Source: HOT-345 sp963531535
Lineage (GTDB): Bacteria; Patescibacteriota; Gracilibacteria; Absconditabacterales; Absconditicoccaceae
Direction: 5' to 3'
Length of the DNA stretch: 25,825 nt
Assembly: GCA_963531535.1 (NCBI GenBank)
Contig: CAUSGX010000011.1
Location: 1-25,825 of the forward strand
Below, one piece after another: positions 1 to 9,852 of the stretch. Both the position numbers and the translations under genes were made by a program. Under the pieces are notes generated by a model. It was not told the DNA's origin and searched no databases. It saw only the letters and a list, made by a program, of their open reading frames with translations. Numbering within the stretch: the stretch's first letter is position 1; every line of letters begins with the position of its first letter.

Positions 1-630
1 AATAACCTCAATAAGATAATATGATATATCAATTGCTTGAAATATATATTCAACAAGTTTATCTTGATCTTTGTGCTTAAACCAAGCATTTCTAAACTTC
101 TCGAAACTTTCTATAAAATCTCAGCATCTCTTATCTAATATACAATTTTTCCCTAAATAATAAATAGGATACCTCAAATCATAAATTTGAGCTAACATAG
201 CTTTGATATCTATTTTTTTTGAAAAAATTGGGATATAATAATTTCTCAATGCTGAACAGAATAGTATCTTTCGACTGTATATGATAGATAACTTTTTGTT
301 TTCTCCTATATTTAAAGAGTCCAAGCATTTAACTCATTCTACATACTCAAATTTTGTATGATGGGTAAAGTATTCTATAGATCCAAGATCATCATAAGAA
401 ATAAAGAGCGGTTTATCTATTAATGAAAACTTTTTACTCAACTCTTGTATCCTTTTTTTATGTATAAAATTTTCAACAATGACCAAAAAATCTAAATCAG
501 ATACTCAAGGTAATCCCAACTCTCATATCAAATTTAAAAAAAATCTTTTTAAGTTCCAAGGAAAATAGCTCTCTCTGATTATTGTATTCGCTAAGGGATT
601 TCTCCTTAGGAGAATTATAAAATTTATACA
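1..630 (-). CDS. Nucleotidyltransferase-like protein (3' end beyond window)
   Basis: The frame runs open off the left edge with three TGA codons read as Gly. Near the N-terminus is G-V-S-D-L-D-F-L-V-I-V-E, which resembles the metal-binding core (G..SDxD) of polymerase-beta-type nucleotidyltransferases. The rest is rich in aromatic and basic residues and I recognise no further domain. The start is unresolved: the frame is open from 648, it has no ATG or GTG near its beginning, and the first TTG (531-529) lies just before the motif. A purine-rich AGGAGA (606-601) could be a ribosome binding site, but no standard start follows it. The gene overlaps the end of the HprK-like gene and is the last visible member of the glycan operon. 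Nucleotidyltransferases of this kind are known beside HprK-like kinases in polysaccharide loci, which fits; the substrate is unknown. Confidence 0.55.
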
Positions 631-1646
631 TTTTCAATAATATCTAAGTTAAGGTTTAAATCAGCAGAGTTTTTTAATAAATAAAACTTATTGTTATCTA
701 CCAGTCTATCCAAAGATTTAAGTCTCTGTTTTCATGTCATATATTGTCATATTAAAGGTAGAAGTGCAAAATTTAAGTATTCTGGGAATTCTTTTGTATA
801 ATTATTTATTCATAGCAATAGTTCAAAAACCTGATCCTTATCATTAAGCTCAATAATCTCTAATGAGTCTCCATAAGTACAAATGAAAATTTTATCAATC
901 GGATAACTTTTATTAACTTTCTCTAATCTATTATCTAAATATGTCTTAATTCAATCAGCCTTCTTTCCCCTTTTTATACCTAGAAGATCTACAGTTTGAT
1001 TTGTAACTCTTGGAAGTTCAGGAAATGGATAAAGAGTACCGTCGCCAATCATACAGTAATTATCAGAAAGGATTTGATATCATTTCTTAGCAAAAAATGC
1101 CCCTGCTAGTGTAGATTTTCAACTCCCTCCAAGACCTGTGAAAACGAAGGTTTTTTTTCAGTTTGTTACTGCTGTTGCATGTAGAATATTAATCTTTAGC
1201 AATTTTTCCAAGACTATAAATATTGGGTCATGAATCAGTGTTTTTATAATAAACCTATTATAATATTTACTAACCCTATCGATTCATTGCAAACAGAGAT
1301 TTACAATATGATGTATTTTTCTTGGTTTCAAGTATCAATCTACATATATTTTTCAATCCTCAGCAAATTTTATTATTCCTGAGATCTCTCTATCTACAAA
1401 AGTGTATATTGAATCTTTAAAATCAATATTAATATAGTCTCCGACTGTAGTCATCTTTGTAGTTTTTTTGATTTCATTTTTTATTGAATCAAAATATCAA
1501 TACTTATTGATTGTAATTATTATCTTCGGCTCAAGATTATTTTTCTCTACAAGAAATATTCTATAATACTTTTTTATAAAATCTGCTAGATCAGAATTCG
1601 TTGTATTGATTTGTACACAAACTCAATAGATATCAATATTTATCAT
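624..1646 (-). CDS. HPr kinase-like P-loop protein
   Basis: A 340-residue protein. Residues 171-179 are G-L-G-G-S-G-K-S-T, a Walker A loop whose G176 is encoded by TGA (1121-1119), strong evidence for the altered code. It is followed by A-G-A-F-F-A-K-K-G and I-L-S-D-N, the pattern of HPr kinase-like small-molecule or serine kinases (in HprK the loop is followed by a conserved LSDD). The N-terminal 150 residues match nothing I recognise. It lies inside the glycan operon: its ATG overlaps the end of the upstream glycosyltransferase by 7 bases, and its TAA lies inside the downstream nucleotidyltransferase frame. No HPr or PTS gene is visible, so classical HPr phosphorylation is unlikely. I infer a kinase acting on a sugar, lipid carrier or protein of surface-polymer synthesis. 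Confidence 0.65.
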
Positions 1647-2746
1647 TGTAATGCCTGTATGATATTAAAATACTTTTGTCCTATAGCATGGTAATTTGGG
1701 AAATCTTTTCAAAATTGATATGCCTCTAGTGAAATACTTTTATTGCAAATATATTCTTCAACTTTTTCTCTTAGGCTGTAAATATCATCTTTTTTAAATA
1801 TAACTGCATTTTCCCTATCTTGAACAAGTAACTTCAAATTTGGCAGATCTGAAACAAAACAAATTGTTCATCTTGCCATTGCTTCTAAAAGAGCAACAGG
1901 AATAAGCATTTTTATATGAATATCTTGTAGAGGAAGAATCAAACACCCTACTGATCATAAGAGCTCTTCCATATTATAAATATTCCTCCTAATCTCAATA
2001 TTTTTAACTTGTTTCCTAGAAATATATTCAGTTAAAATTTTTAATTCATTCTCACTTTTTTTATTAAATTGTCTTAAGGCAAAGATAAACTTATACTCAG
2101 GCATAGCCTCTGCAAGATCAACCATAAAAAAGCTCCCTGCTTCTTTTATAATTCAGGCTGAGAATAAAATTGTTTTTTTGTCTCTTTTTTCAAAATCTGC
2201 TAATAGGGAATATCTGCTTTTATCATAAGAAAGAGGGATATATTCTATTTCTGAATCTTTAAATCAGATTTTTTTTACTTCTTCTCTTAAATATTCGGAA
2301 ATAATAACGACTTTTTTAAATTTATACTTAAAGCATTGGAGAAAGCGTCTTTTATAGGGGATTTTTAACTCATCAGTTGAATAAAGTGTTAGGACAAATT
2401 GAGTATTCCACTTAAATAAAATTAAGAATAATAGTGGACACAGGAAAGAAGTCTCTAAATACTGTATTGAAAAGAGAGTTATCTTTTTTTTATAAGCAAA
2501 TAGTAATGTTCTAACTGCTCAAGCAAGAAAGTATCGCAATTGTAGATAGGTATTATCTGAGAGATTGAGTAGATAGTTTATTTTCAAATCTTTTAAGTTT
2601 GGATCATCTGTATATTGATGCGGTTTATGTGAGATAATTTCTAGATCAAGCTTCTGATTTAATTCTTTTGCCAAAAGGAGTGAATTATTTTTAATTCACT
2701 CTATCCATGGAGCATACATACATTGTGCAAATAGTGCAAGTTTCAT
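1640..2746 (-). CDS. GT4-type glycosyltransferase
   Basis: 368 residues with a GT-B glycosyltransferase layout. An N-terminal domain begins M-K-L-A-L-F-A-Q-C-M-Y-A-P-W. A nucleotide-sugar-binding C-terminal domain includes L-L-E-A-M-A-R-G and F-V-S-D-L-P-N-L, the usual GT4 signature around the donor site. The Ser/Gly-rich loop and the second Glu are recognisable, but the first Glu of the usual E-x7-E is not obvious. It probably transfers a sugar from an NDP-donor to a lipid-linked or surface glycan at the cytoplasmic face of the membrane. The start ATG lies 2 bases after the previous gene's TAA. The last codon before the TAA is TGA (Gly), and the end overlaps the next gene by 7 bases, indicating translational coupling. 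Confidence 0.8.
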
Positions 2747-2748
2747 TT

Positions 2749-3831
2749 TTAGCTATGTTTATTTAAGCTATAAGCAAATAAAAACTCTATTTTTTCTTGT
2801 AACTTCTTTTTGATTACAGTATAATCATAGTGCTTTAGTATCATCTCTTGATTTTCTTTTACCTTTTGCTGAGTAATCTTCTGATTTTCAAGAGCTTTTG
2901 AAATATTATTTGCTAACTGTTGGGCTGTAGTATGATAATAAGCTCTATCTCAAAATACAGAAGGGAAGGAAAGGATATTCTGCAAACATAATACACATCC
3001 AGCTAATGCCGCCTCAAAAACAGCTAAACACTGTCCCTCTGATATTGATGTATTGACACATATGTACGATTTTTCAAGAATATTTCTTAGCTGTTTATGG
3101 GGGATAAATCAGCAGACTTTAATATTTTTCTCAAGCCCGTTAATCTTTACCATCTCTTGAAAATTAAGTCCGTTTTGATCATATCTATCCTCTCCTAAAA
3201 CAGATAGAATAAAATTAGGATATTTCTTTTTCACCTCCTGTATAGTATCTAGAAGCATCTGAGGATTTTTATCTGCATAGAGATTTCAGATAAATACTCC
3301 TCACTCTCTTTGTTTATCTCATAAACTGTAAAAACTTTTTCCAATGGCTAATGGTAAAATAAAACTTCTAATGTTATATTTTTTCAATAACTTAAATTCA
3401 TCGGTGTTTATTACTCTAATATAAGAGAAAAATTGGTAAAAAAATAAAACAATTAATCTCTTAATTTTCTTTGATTCAAGGGGTAATACTTGATCATGTG
3501 CCATAAAGATTGTTCTTTTACCAATCAGCCCTACTAGTAACGTTTTTATTGTGAGACTATTACTGTAAATAAGAGCATTTCTATTTTTCCATAAATAAGA
3601 TAGATATTGAAAGATATTTTTATAGTAAATTACCCTAACTCAAGGGACAAAATTTGGATCATCTTCAATTTTCACCTGACTATCTATTGCAAAGATTTCA
3701 CACTCATATCCTAACTCCTGCATTGCTTCTAATGGCATCATATGATAGTTTTGCTCTTTATCAAAAGAAAAAATCTGACTATGATATCATCGAATAATTG
3801 AGATAAATTTCCTCTTTTTTTCTTTATTCAT
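2749..3831 (-). CDS. GT4-type glycosyltransferase
   Basis: 360 residues. The C-terminal domain has the retaining GT4 donor-site motif E265-G-Q-C-L-A-V-F-E273, an E-x7-E pair, inside a stretch beginning N-T-S-I-S-E-G. Upstream, V-F-I-G-N-L-Y-A-D-K-N-P is the typical entry strand of the C-terminal Rossmann domain. The N-terminal domain holds M-A-H-D-Q-V-L-P, like the acceptor-side histidine region of the family. Glycines at I-R-[G]-Y and V-F-[G]-D come from TGA. It is the fifth gene of the operon, 10 bases after the FemAB-like gene and 2 bases before the next glycosyltransferase. Donor and acceptor cannot be deduced from sequence. Confidence 0.85.
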
Positions 3832-3841
3832 TTAGAATATC

Positions 3842-4498
3842 CTAATATCTTAAAAATCTTTTTGGGAATAACCTTAATAGCATAATATATACTATCTTTT
3901 GTACGAAAGTATATTTTCTAAGATATTTTCGGTAGAAATAACTAAGAATATTTTTCTCAGAAACACAAGTAATTTCTATTCCATTCCATTTCCTTTTAAA
4001 GAAGGCTAAAGAAGAAAAATCTCCGCCTCCTTGATATGCAACTCCATTGAAGTTCAGATACTCAAATCATAGAGATTTCATATACAGAATTCCCTTTCGA
4101 TAAAGGAAGCTGTTTCAACAAAGTGATTTGTATTCATCGTCATTTGCAATTGTTTCTAATGCACATATCGCCGTATTTTTTCAGAGATCTATTGGAGAAG
4201 AAAGAAAAAACTGAATATATGAGACAACTTTTCCCTCATAAAGGGCTAGAATAATCTTAGTTTTCTCTGAATTTCATAACTTATAAGAACTCTCTACAGG
4301 AATATATTTTTTCTTCATCATTCTTAAATAAAGCTGATATGCCTGTTCTAACTGTTCTGGACTAGGATCATATTCAATTGTCAATCCCATTTTTTCTGCT
4401 TTTCTAACCTCTGTTCTTAATGATTTATGAATTTGAGTCCAAAGCTCTTCTTCAGTTTTTTTTAAATTTATAAGCATGGTTGTATATAAGCTATACAT
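3842..4498 (-). CDS. FemAB/GNAT-like transferase
   Basis: 218 residues starting at the only ATG after an in-frame TAA; it ends with TAG. The N-terminal half has the basic helical pattern S-L-R-T-E-V-R-K-A-E-K-M-G followed by Y-L-R-M-M-K-K-K-Y. The second half has I-L-A-L-Y-E-G-K-V-V-S-Y-I-Q-F-F-L, then G-F-E-Y-L-N-F-N-G-V and F-F-K-R-K-W-N-G. This is the order seen in the GNAT-fold half of FemAB-like proteins (Acetyltransf_6), which use aminoacyl-tRNA or acyl-CoA to modify peptidoglycan or glycan amines. It is shorter than true FemA/FemB (about 400 residues), so an acyltransferase acting on an amino-sugar of the operon's polymer is as likely as an interpeptide-bridge enzyme. It sits 16 bases after the hexapeptide acyltransferase gene. 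Confidence 0.7.
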
Positions 4499-4514
4499 CT
4501 TGTATTAATTTAGA

Positions 4515-5063
4515 TTAAATTTCTTTAATGACCTTACATGGGTTTCAAACTGCAAGAACTCATGAGGGAAGTGATTTCGTAACGACACTTCCTGCTCCAA
4601 TAACAGTATTATCTCAAATAGTTACTCCCTTTAGAATAATTACTTTTGCCCCTATTCGCACATTATTTCAGATTATAATTGGAGCAGCTCTTCCTCACTC
4701 TGCTTTCATATAAATTTCCCCTTTCCTAAATGGATGGTCTCAGGACTGGAAAAACACACCCGGTCAGCACATAATATCATTTCAGAAAATAATTTTCCCC
4801 TCTTCTGAAACACTTGCATTTATGCTTCAAAACTCATTAATAAAGACATTATTTCAAATTTCTATATTTCCAGAGAGTCTAGCGTACCTTCATAATTGAA
4901 AATTTTCTCAAATTTTTATTAACTTTTTATGTCTCAAGATTGGGAATCATCGAATGATTGCTCAAGAATTTACTTTTATTTTTAATCAGAAAAGCTTATA
5001 CCAAATAATCTTTGGCAAGGAAAGCAATTTCATACACTTTCCGATAAACTTATTAAAATCCAT
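4515..5063 (-). CDS. Left-handed beta-helix (hexapeptide repeat) acyltransferase
   Basis: 182 residues. The C-terminal half is an unmistakable hexapeptide-repeat coil: I-G-N-N-V-R-I-G-A-K-V-I-I-L-K-G-V-T-I-G, then D-N-T-V-I-G-A-G-S-V-V-T-K, ending A-V-G-N-P-C-K-V-I-K-E-I. This is the signature of WbbJ/LacA-like O-acetyltransferases. Q-S-G-D-H-P-F supplies the catalytic-type His. About 15 of its 25 glycines are TGA, including several at the obligatory I-G turns. The likely reaction is O- or N-acetylation of a sugar using acetyl-CoA in the cytoplasm. The start ATG lies one base after the TAA of the preceding glycosyltransferase, so the two are almost certainly co-translated. Confidence 0.9.
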
Positions 5064-5064
5064 A

Positions 5065-6162
5065 TTATTCTACAAAATAAATATCATTAACAATAGCTTT
5101 CCATCACAGTTTAGTTTCTGTATATTCTCTCCCATTTCTTCAGAGCTGTATAGTATTCTTCTTATCCTTCATACACTTTATAATTTCTATTGCTAGGTTT
5201 TTTGGAGTTAAATCATCAATAACATGCCCTCCATTAGCCTCTTTAGTAACACTTCATAACTCTCAAACATTACTTACTATCACTGCTTTTGAAAACGCAA
5301 ATGCTAACGGTATCACACCAGATCCTGTAGCATCCTTATATGGAAGAACAACAAATTCAGCCATCTCGAAGTAACGATAAATTTCTTCATCAGGAATATT
5401 CTGATTATACAGTATAATATTTTGACTATACTTATCCAAGAGAGATTTATAGCTATTTGTATCTCAACTTCAAGCAATAATCAGTTTGAAAGCTGGAATT
5501 TCTTTTCTTACAAACTCTAAACTTTGTAGTAATATATCAATCCCTTTATACTCAACAATTCTTCCAAAAAAAAGAAACGCATTTTCAATTGACTTAATTT
5601 TACCATCAGACCATCTTGTAAAAAAATTATAATTCCCATGTGGGATGACAATAATTTTCTCCGCTTTAACCTTATATTCATTTATAAGGTCATTTCTTAG
5701 GTTTTCTCCATGTACGATGAGCTTATCAGATACCTCTCTCAATACCCTATTTGTCAACACGGCTATTTTTCACTGTATTCATTTACAATCTCAAGAATGA
5801 AGTATAGGATCATGCTGCGTCACATATATCGTATATCAAAGTTTTTTTAATAACTTTCCATACATGATATACCAAGGATGATTATCTATAAAATGAATGA
5901 TATCAGGCTTTAACCTTTGAATCTTTTTAAATAACTGAATATGCTGTAGAATATTTAAAGAATCACAAATGAAAGAGGCTAAATTTGGGTTTGTTTTTAC
6001 TTTGATTAAGTTAATGTTATCATTATACAGATCTCAAGTATAATAATCTGCCAATACCACAGAAACATTATGATTCTCAGCCAATGCATTACAAAATTGA
6101 CTAGAATAATGCAACATTCAAAAACGAGGCGTTAGATTAAATACAAGAACATTTTTTTTCAT
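5065..6162 (-). CDS. GT4-type glycosyltransferase
   Basis: 365 residues, GT-B fold. The N-terminal domain starts M-K-K-N-V-L-V-F-N-L-T-P-R-F and contains K-P-D-I-I-H-F-I-D-N-H-P-W followed by V-T-Q-H-D-P, the acceptor-side face. The C-terminal domain has F-L-F-F-G-R-I-V-E-Y-K-G-I-D and the donor-binding block Y-K-D-A-T-G-S-G-V-I-P-L-A-F, typical of GT4 family members in which the first Glu of E-x7-E is replaced. More than ten glycines are encoded by TGA. It is the second gene of the operon, 24 bases after the first glycosyltransferase, and its TAA is followed after one base by the ATG of the acyltransferase. Confidence 0.85.
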
Positions 6163-6186
6163 TAAACCTTCTATTTCATGATAAAA

Positions 6187-7320
6187 CTATTTACTAACCA
6201 ATATTCTATAAATTTCTAAATACTCCTCAACTCCCCTCTTCCGGTCAAATCTTTCTCTCACTTGCTCATAAGAAGCTCAATACACTTTTCAAATAAGCGC
6301 TAAAGCCTGATTCAATCCTTTTTTCAAAGCTTCAACGTCTCAAGGCTCAACAACAATAAAATCCTCTCCATCTGCAATTTCCCTCGTTCCTCCGACATCT
6401 GTGGCAACGGTGATACACTGAGCAAATAAAGCCTCAATAACTGTTGTCGGTAAGCCTTCTTGAAGACTTGGATTTATAAAGATATCAATATGAGGTAAAA
6501 AATCTGAATATACCCTTTCTGGACTTCGATATCAGAGAAAGCTTATCTTGTCTCATAGCCCGAGCGCTTCAACCTGTTTTTCCAAAGCGAATCTTTCTTC
6601 TCCATCTCAAATAATCTGGAGTCTAAGATTGCTATATTCTTGTTCAAGCTGGGCAAAGGCCTCGATCAGAAGATCAACCCCCTTCAACTTCACTAATCTC
6701 CCAACAAAACCAATCAAAATCTGATCAGGTTTTTCTTTTTTTTCTCTCAAGACAGGGGTGAAATTAAATCCTCTATAAATCACAGAGATTTTTTTACGCG
6801 TAAACTGTTGAATGAAAGGCAGATTTGCCTGAGAAATAGCAACTAAACTGTCTGCAAGCCTAAAAATCAATCTTCAAAAAATCTGATCATAGCATCGAGC
6901 AAAAGCTGTCTTTCGCCAAGATAAACCTTTTACGAAACCAGAACCATGTTCAATATGGATTCGTTTTATCTTTCGAAGTTTAGCGAGCAATCATCAGAGA
7001 AAGGTTGAAAGGAAAAACCTAGTATGTGTCTGAATAATATCAGCTTTTTCTGCTTTTATTTTTTGCATTTGAGACCAGAAAATAGGACTCCGAATTTTTG
7101 GGACAGGAAAATTAGAAATCAATTCGAATGCTGGCAATATCATTACTGTATATCCATCCTGCTCATAAGAAGTGAGATTTTCAGGTTGACCAGGAGAAAA
7201 AACGACATTAATCAGCTTTCATTTTTTTTGTTCAGAAAAAGCCGAACTTCGCTCTTTTGCAAAAGCTTCAACTCCTCAAATATGCGGTGGGAAATAAGGC
7301 AAAAACTGGAGAACTTTCAT
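6187..7320 (-). CDS. GT4-type glycosyltransferase, first gene of the surface-glycan operon
   Basis: 377 residues with a complete GT-B architecture. The N-terminus F-L-P-Y-F-P-P-H-I-[G]-G-V-E is the classic GT4 acceptor loop. Then I-H-I-E-H-G-S-G and S-L-V-A-I-S-Q-A-N, then the donor domain with I-G-F-V-G-R-L-V-K-L-K-G-V-D and E288-G-L-P-T-T-V-I-E296. A member of the family that includes capsule and O-antigen glycosyltransferases; it likely acts at the cytoplasmic membrane. A second in-frame ATG lies at 7335-7333, but the predicted transcription start near 7340 would leave it almost no leader, so 7320 is preferred. No Shine-Dalgarno sequence is visible. It leads a run of at least eight closely packed minus-strand genes. 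Confidence 0.88.
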
Positions 7321-7344
7321 ATTTAAAAGCTGCATAAAACACAC

Positions 7345-7374
7345 TATATATAGATATTATGTGGGAAAAAGCAA
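7345..7374 (-). promoter_or_regulatory. Promoter of the glycan operon
   Basis: On the minus strand, TTGCTT (7374-7369) is followed after 16 bases by TATATA (7352-7347). Predicted transcription begins near 7340, about 20 bases before the ATG at 7320. The spacer length matches the other promoters in the window. Confidence 0.6.
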
Positions 7375-7388
7375 GTAGTCTTTTGTTC

Positions 7389-7416
7389 TTGATAATTGGA
7401 GTAAAATACTTATGCT
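7389..7416 (+). promoter_or_regulatory. Promoter of the sigma-like membrane protein gene
   Basis: TTGATA (7389-7394), a 16-base spacer, and TATGCT (7411-7416). Predicted start near 7423, giving a leader of about 20 bases to the ATG at 7445 but only about 7 to the ATG at 7430. It diverges from the glycan operon promoter. Confidence 0.5.
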
Positions 7417-7444
7417 TGTGAGGATTTATATGTGAATATTCCAG

Positions 7445-8806
7445 ATGAAAACCGTCGATCAGGCACTTCAATCCTATGAACAGGGAAAATATTCAGCTTT
7501 TTGGATACTTTTTGAGAAAACGAGTGAACATATTTATAGTTTTCTACTTGAAAAAACAAACTGAAATACAAGACTTTCTGAACATCTTACACAAAAGGCT
7601 TTTGAACGCTTTTTGGAGCTTCCTCTTTCTGAAAAAAAGGAGCTAACTGAAGAAAGTTTCAAAAATCTGATGATAACTCTCTCAGAATCAGCACTTTCTG
7701 AGCATCAATCTTTTTCAGAATTCTCAACTGAGAAAAGGGATTTCAAAAAAGAGATTAAAAACTGACTTTCAAAATCATTAGATAAAAAAAAGGCTCAAAA
7801 TCCAAGATATTTTAAGTTTTACCTTGAACATTTTAGGTTTTACTTTACTGGTTTTTCAATCGCAGTAGGAATAGGATTAGCCGCTTTTTTATTAGGTTTC
7901 TTAACCCTCAATAAAACACCGAAGATTTTTAGCAATCCAAAACTCTTTACTTCAACTGGAGCTCAAGCATTTTCAGATATAACGTCTATTTTGGAGACAT
8001 CAAAAGAAGAAAATCAGACTTGATCAGTCTTTTCTGCCCTCCCTGTAATTACTAGCATGAGCTGAGCTCTCAAACTTTTCAATGAGGAAAGTTATCATAT
8101 TTCTGAGAAGCAAATTCCCAAGCTCCCTAGCTCTACTCTCGTAGCAAAACAGGCAGAAAATAGCCAACCAGAGATGAGTACCTGGTTAAAATGGCTCCAT
8201 CTCCCTGCACTCAACCTCACTCCTCTCAAATCTGCGACCACTACAAAACTTAGTTTTAGTCTAGGAACCAAAGATTTTGATCTTGATTTAGCAGCTGCTA
8301 GGCTCAATATGAAAAATAATATTGAAAAGTCTCTAGCTAGAGGCTGAGAAATTTCTGAATCAGCACTAAAAAAACAGATCAAAAATCAGATTTCAAATCT
8401 TTGACTTAATCTAGATCACTATTGAGATCTCACAATCCAGTCAAACTCAGCATACGAAACAACAGTTTTTATCCCGAGACTTTTCAATAAATTGCCAATC
8501 ATGGATAAAAATTGACTACGAGAATGAATCTACCTCAGGTATGCACCAGCTTCTGAACAAATCATAAGTCTTGAAAACTTCAGCTTTCAAAGCTACTTTA
8601 TCAGCTCATATCCTATAAATATAACTTTAGAAAAGATCTTTTCTCAACTAGCAAAACAAGGCATTCAAAAAGCTGATTGAAAACAAGAGACTTCTCTTGC
8701 AGTTTGAAATTGAATACTTGCCTATCAAGAAAAAGACTGATTCCTTATTCCCGTTCTCACTTTCTCAAAAGACAATGGACAAGCGGTTATTATCAGCCTT
8801 TTATAA
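7445..8806 (+). CDS. Membrane protein with an N-terminal sigma-region-2-like segment
   Basis: 453 residues from ATG 7445. Residues about 10-60 (Y-E-Q-G-K-Y-S-A-F-W, then I-Y-S-F-L-L and E-H-L-T-Q-K-A-F-E-R-F-L) closely follow the pattern of region 2 of ECF sigma factors (AF..LY....Y.FLL...N...AEDLTQEAF). No region 4 or helix-turn-helix follows. A charged linker leads to one membrane helix at about 134-155, then some 300 residues presumably outside the membrane, which end with V-L-T-F-S-K-D-N-G-Q-A-V-I-I-S-L-L and which I do not recognise. One reading is a membrane-tethered regulator or anti-sigma-like protein; another is chance similarity of a helical domain. An alternative ATG at 7430, preceded by GAGGA, would add five residues including a TGA-encoded Gly. 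It ends in a terminator shared with the convergent MscS gene. Confidence 0.6.
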
Positions 8807-8824
8807 ACTTTTGAAATTTTACAC

Positions 8825-8863
8825 TAAAAAAAAGAGCACTACTCCTCTGGAGTGTGCTTTTTT
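8825..8863. terminator. Bidirectional intrinsic terminator
   Basis: AGCACTACTCC and GGAGTGTGCT form a GC-containing stem (one bulged T) around a TCT loop. An A-run lies on the left and a T-run on the right, so it works for both convergent genes. The TAG of the MscS gene (8841-8839) lies inside the stem. Confidence 0.85.
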
Positions 8864-9717
8864 AATGATTCAATCATAGAACAAATGCGCTTTTTTGTCG
8901 ATGATGCGTGTCTCATACTGGTAATATACGATACCTTGATCACACTTTTCCCATCTTCATAGTCAAAGTCCATCTTATACCTTACTCCAACATAAGTATT
9001 ATAATATTTTACCTGAGCAGCTGGTCTTAGAGGCAAAAAATCGTCTAAAAAAGCCTGAAGTTTTTCCACGGTTTCATCAAAATTTGTTGCAAAATTTTTA
9101 GCTTCATAAGGGAATTTCATCACAATCTTTGTATAGATTCCCTTTCAGAATCTAAGTCTCGTCACTGGATGCAGCCAAAGTTGATAATTAGAAACCGAAT
9201 ACGCTTTCCCATCGTTTTCTCCATCATCAGTTTTCCCAGAGAGGCCGATAGAGAAAGGTTTGATAGAAAGAATTTCTCCCTGAATATGTAGATCTGGAAT
9301 CGAAATTGCCTCTCAGACTTTATACTTATTCATTAGGACAAAATACATCAAAAATGAAACAAGAAAGGTCTGAAAAGTAATCACCATTGCTCATATCGCT
9401 ACTGCCAAAACGGTAGAAATAACCTGTCCTTTCGTCACAAAATAAATAAAAATCAGACTCAGAATTAAAGCTACCCCAAAAAGATTTACGGAATGTAATT
9501 TTTTAAAATAATCAAGGTGAAACTGTCCATTTTCAACATTATCCCTATTTTCATAAGGCAGAATATATTTCTTTTTCAAGCGAGATTTTATCATTTGAGC
9601 AATAATTGATCGCAAAAGAATTATCCCAATGACAAGAAAAATGAACGGTTGTTCACTAATAAACTTAGAAATACTTGATCCGGCAAATGTTAGCGAATTT
9701 ACTATTGATTCTCGCAT
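8839..9717 (-). CDS. MscS-type mechanosensitive channel
   Basis: 292 residues. Three hydrophobic helices are visible: P-F-I-F-L-V-I-G-I-I-L-L near residue 25, L-F-G-V-A-L-I-L-S-L-I-F-I-Y-F-V near 80, and a third helix after V-I-S-T-V-L-A-V-A-I-[G]-A. This is followed by K-Y-K-V-[G]-E-A-I-S-I and a beta-rich stretch with G-E-I-L-S-I-K-P-F-S-I, matching MscS TM3 and its beta-domain. It is a small-family member that would open on membrane tension and release solutes. The ATG at 9717 is chosen because the predicted transcription start (about 9741) lies downstream of the alternative TTG at 9744. It stands alone between two terminators. Confidence 0.8.
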
Positions 9718-9747
9718 AGTTTTGAGAGAAAAGATTAAAGCCAAGGA

Positions 9748-9775
9748 AGTATAAGTAAAGGAAAATGAAAATCAA
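9748..9775 (-). promoter_or_regulatory. Promoter of the MscS gene
   Basis: TTGATT (9775-9770), 16 bases, TATACT (9753-9748) on the minus strand. Predicted start near 9741, leaving a leader of about 24 bases to ATG 9717. Confidence 0.7.
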
Positions 9776-9804
9776 ATAAAAATGCCCCAATATAACGAAT
9801 AACG

Positions 9805-9836
9805 AAAAAAGAAATCTGAGTTCAGACTTCTTTTTT
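9805..9836 (-). terminator. Intrinsic terminator of dnaK
   Basis: GAAATCTGA and TCAGACTTC form a stem (one A-C mismatch) with A-runs and T-runs on both flanks. It lies 17 bases beyond the dnaK stop on the transcribed strand. The near-symmetric arms would also stop plus-strand transcription. Confidence 0.8.
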
Positions 9837-9852
9837 ATAAATATTAGCTTTA

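Noticed and set aside
4930..4955. Apparent frameshift in the hexapeptide acyltransferase N-terminus
   Set aside because: It came from one miscounted A. With correct counting, the frame from ATG 5063 to the TAA at 4515 is continuous (549 bases).
9718..9744. TTG start for the MscS gene at 9744
   Set aside because: The promoter TTGATT-16-TATACT predicts transcription from about 9741, so this TTG would not be in the transcript.
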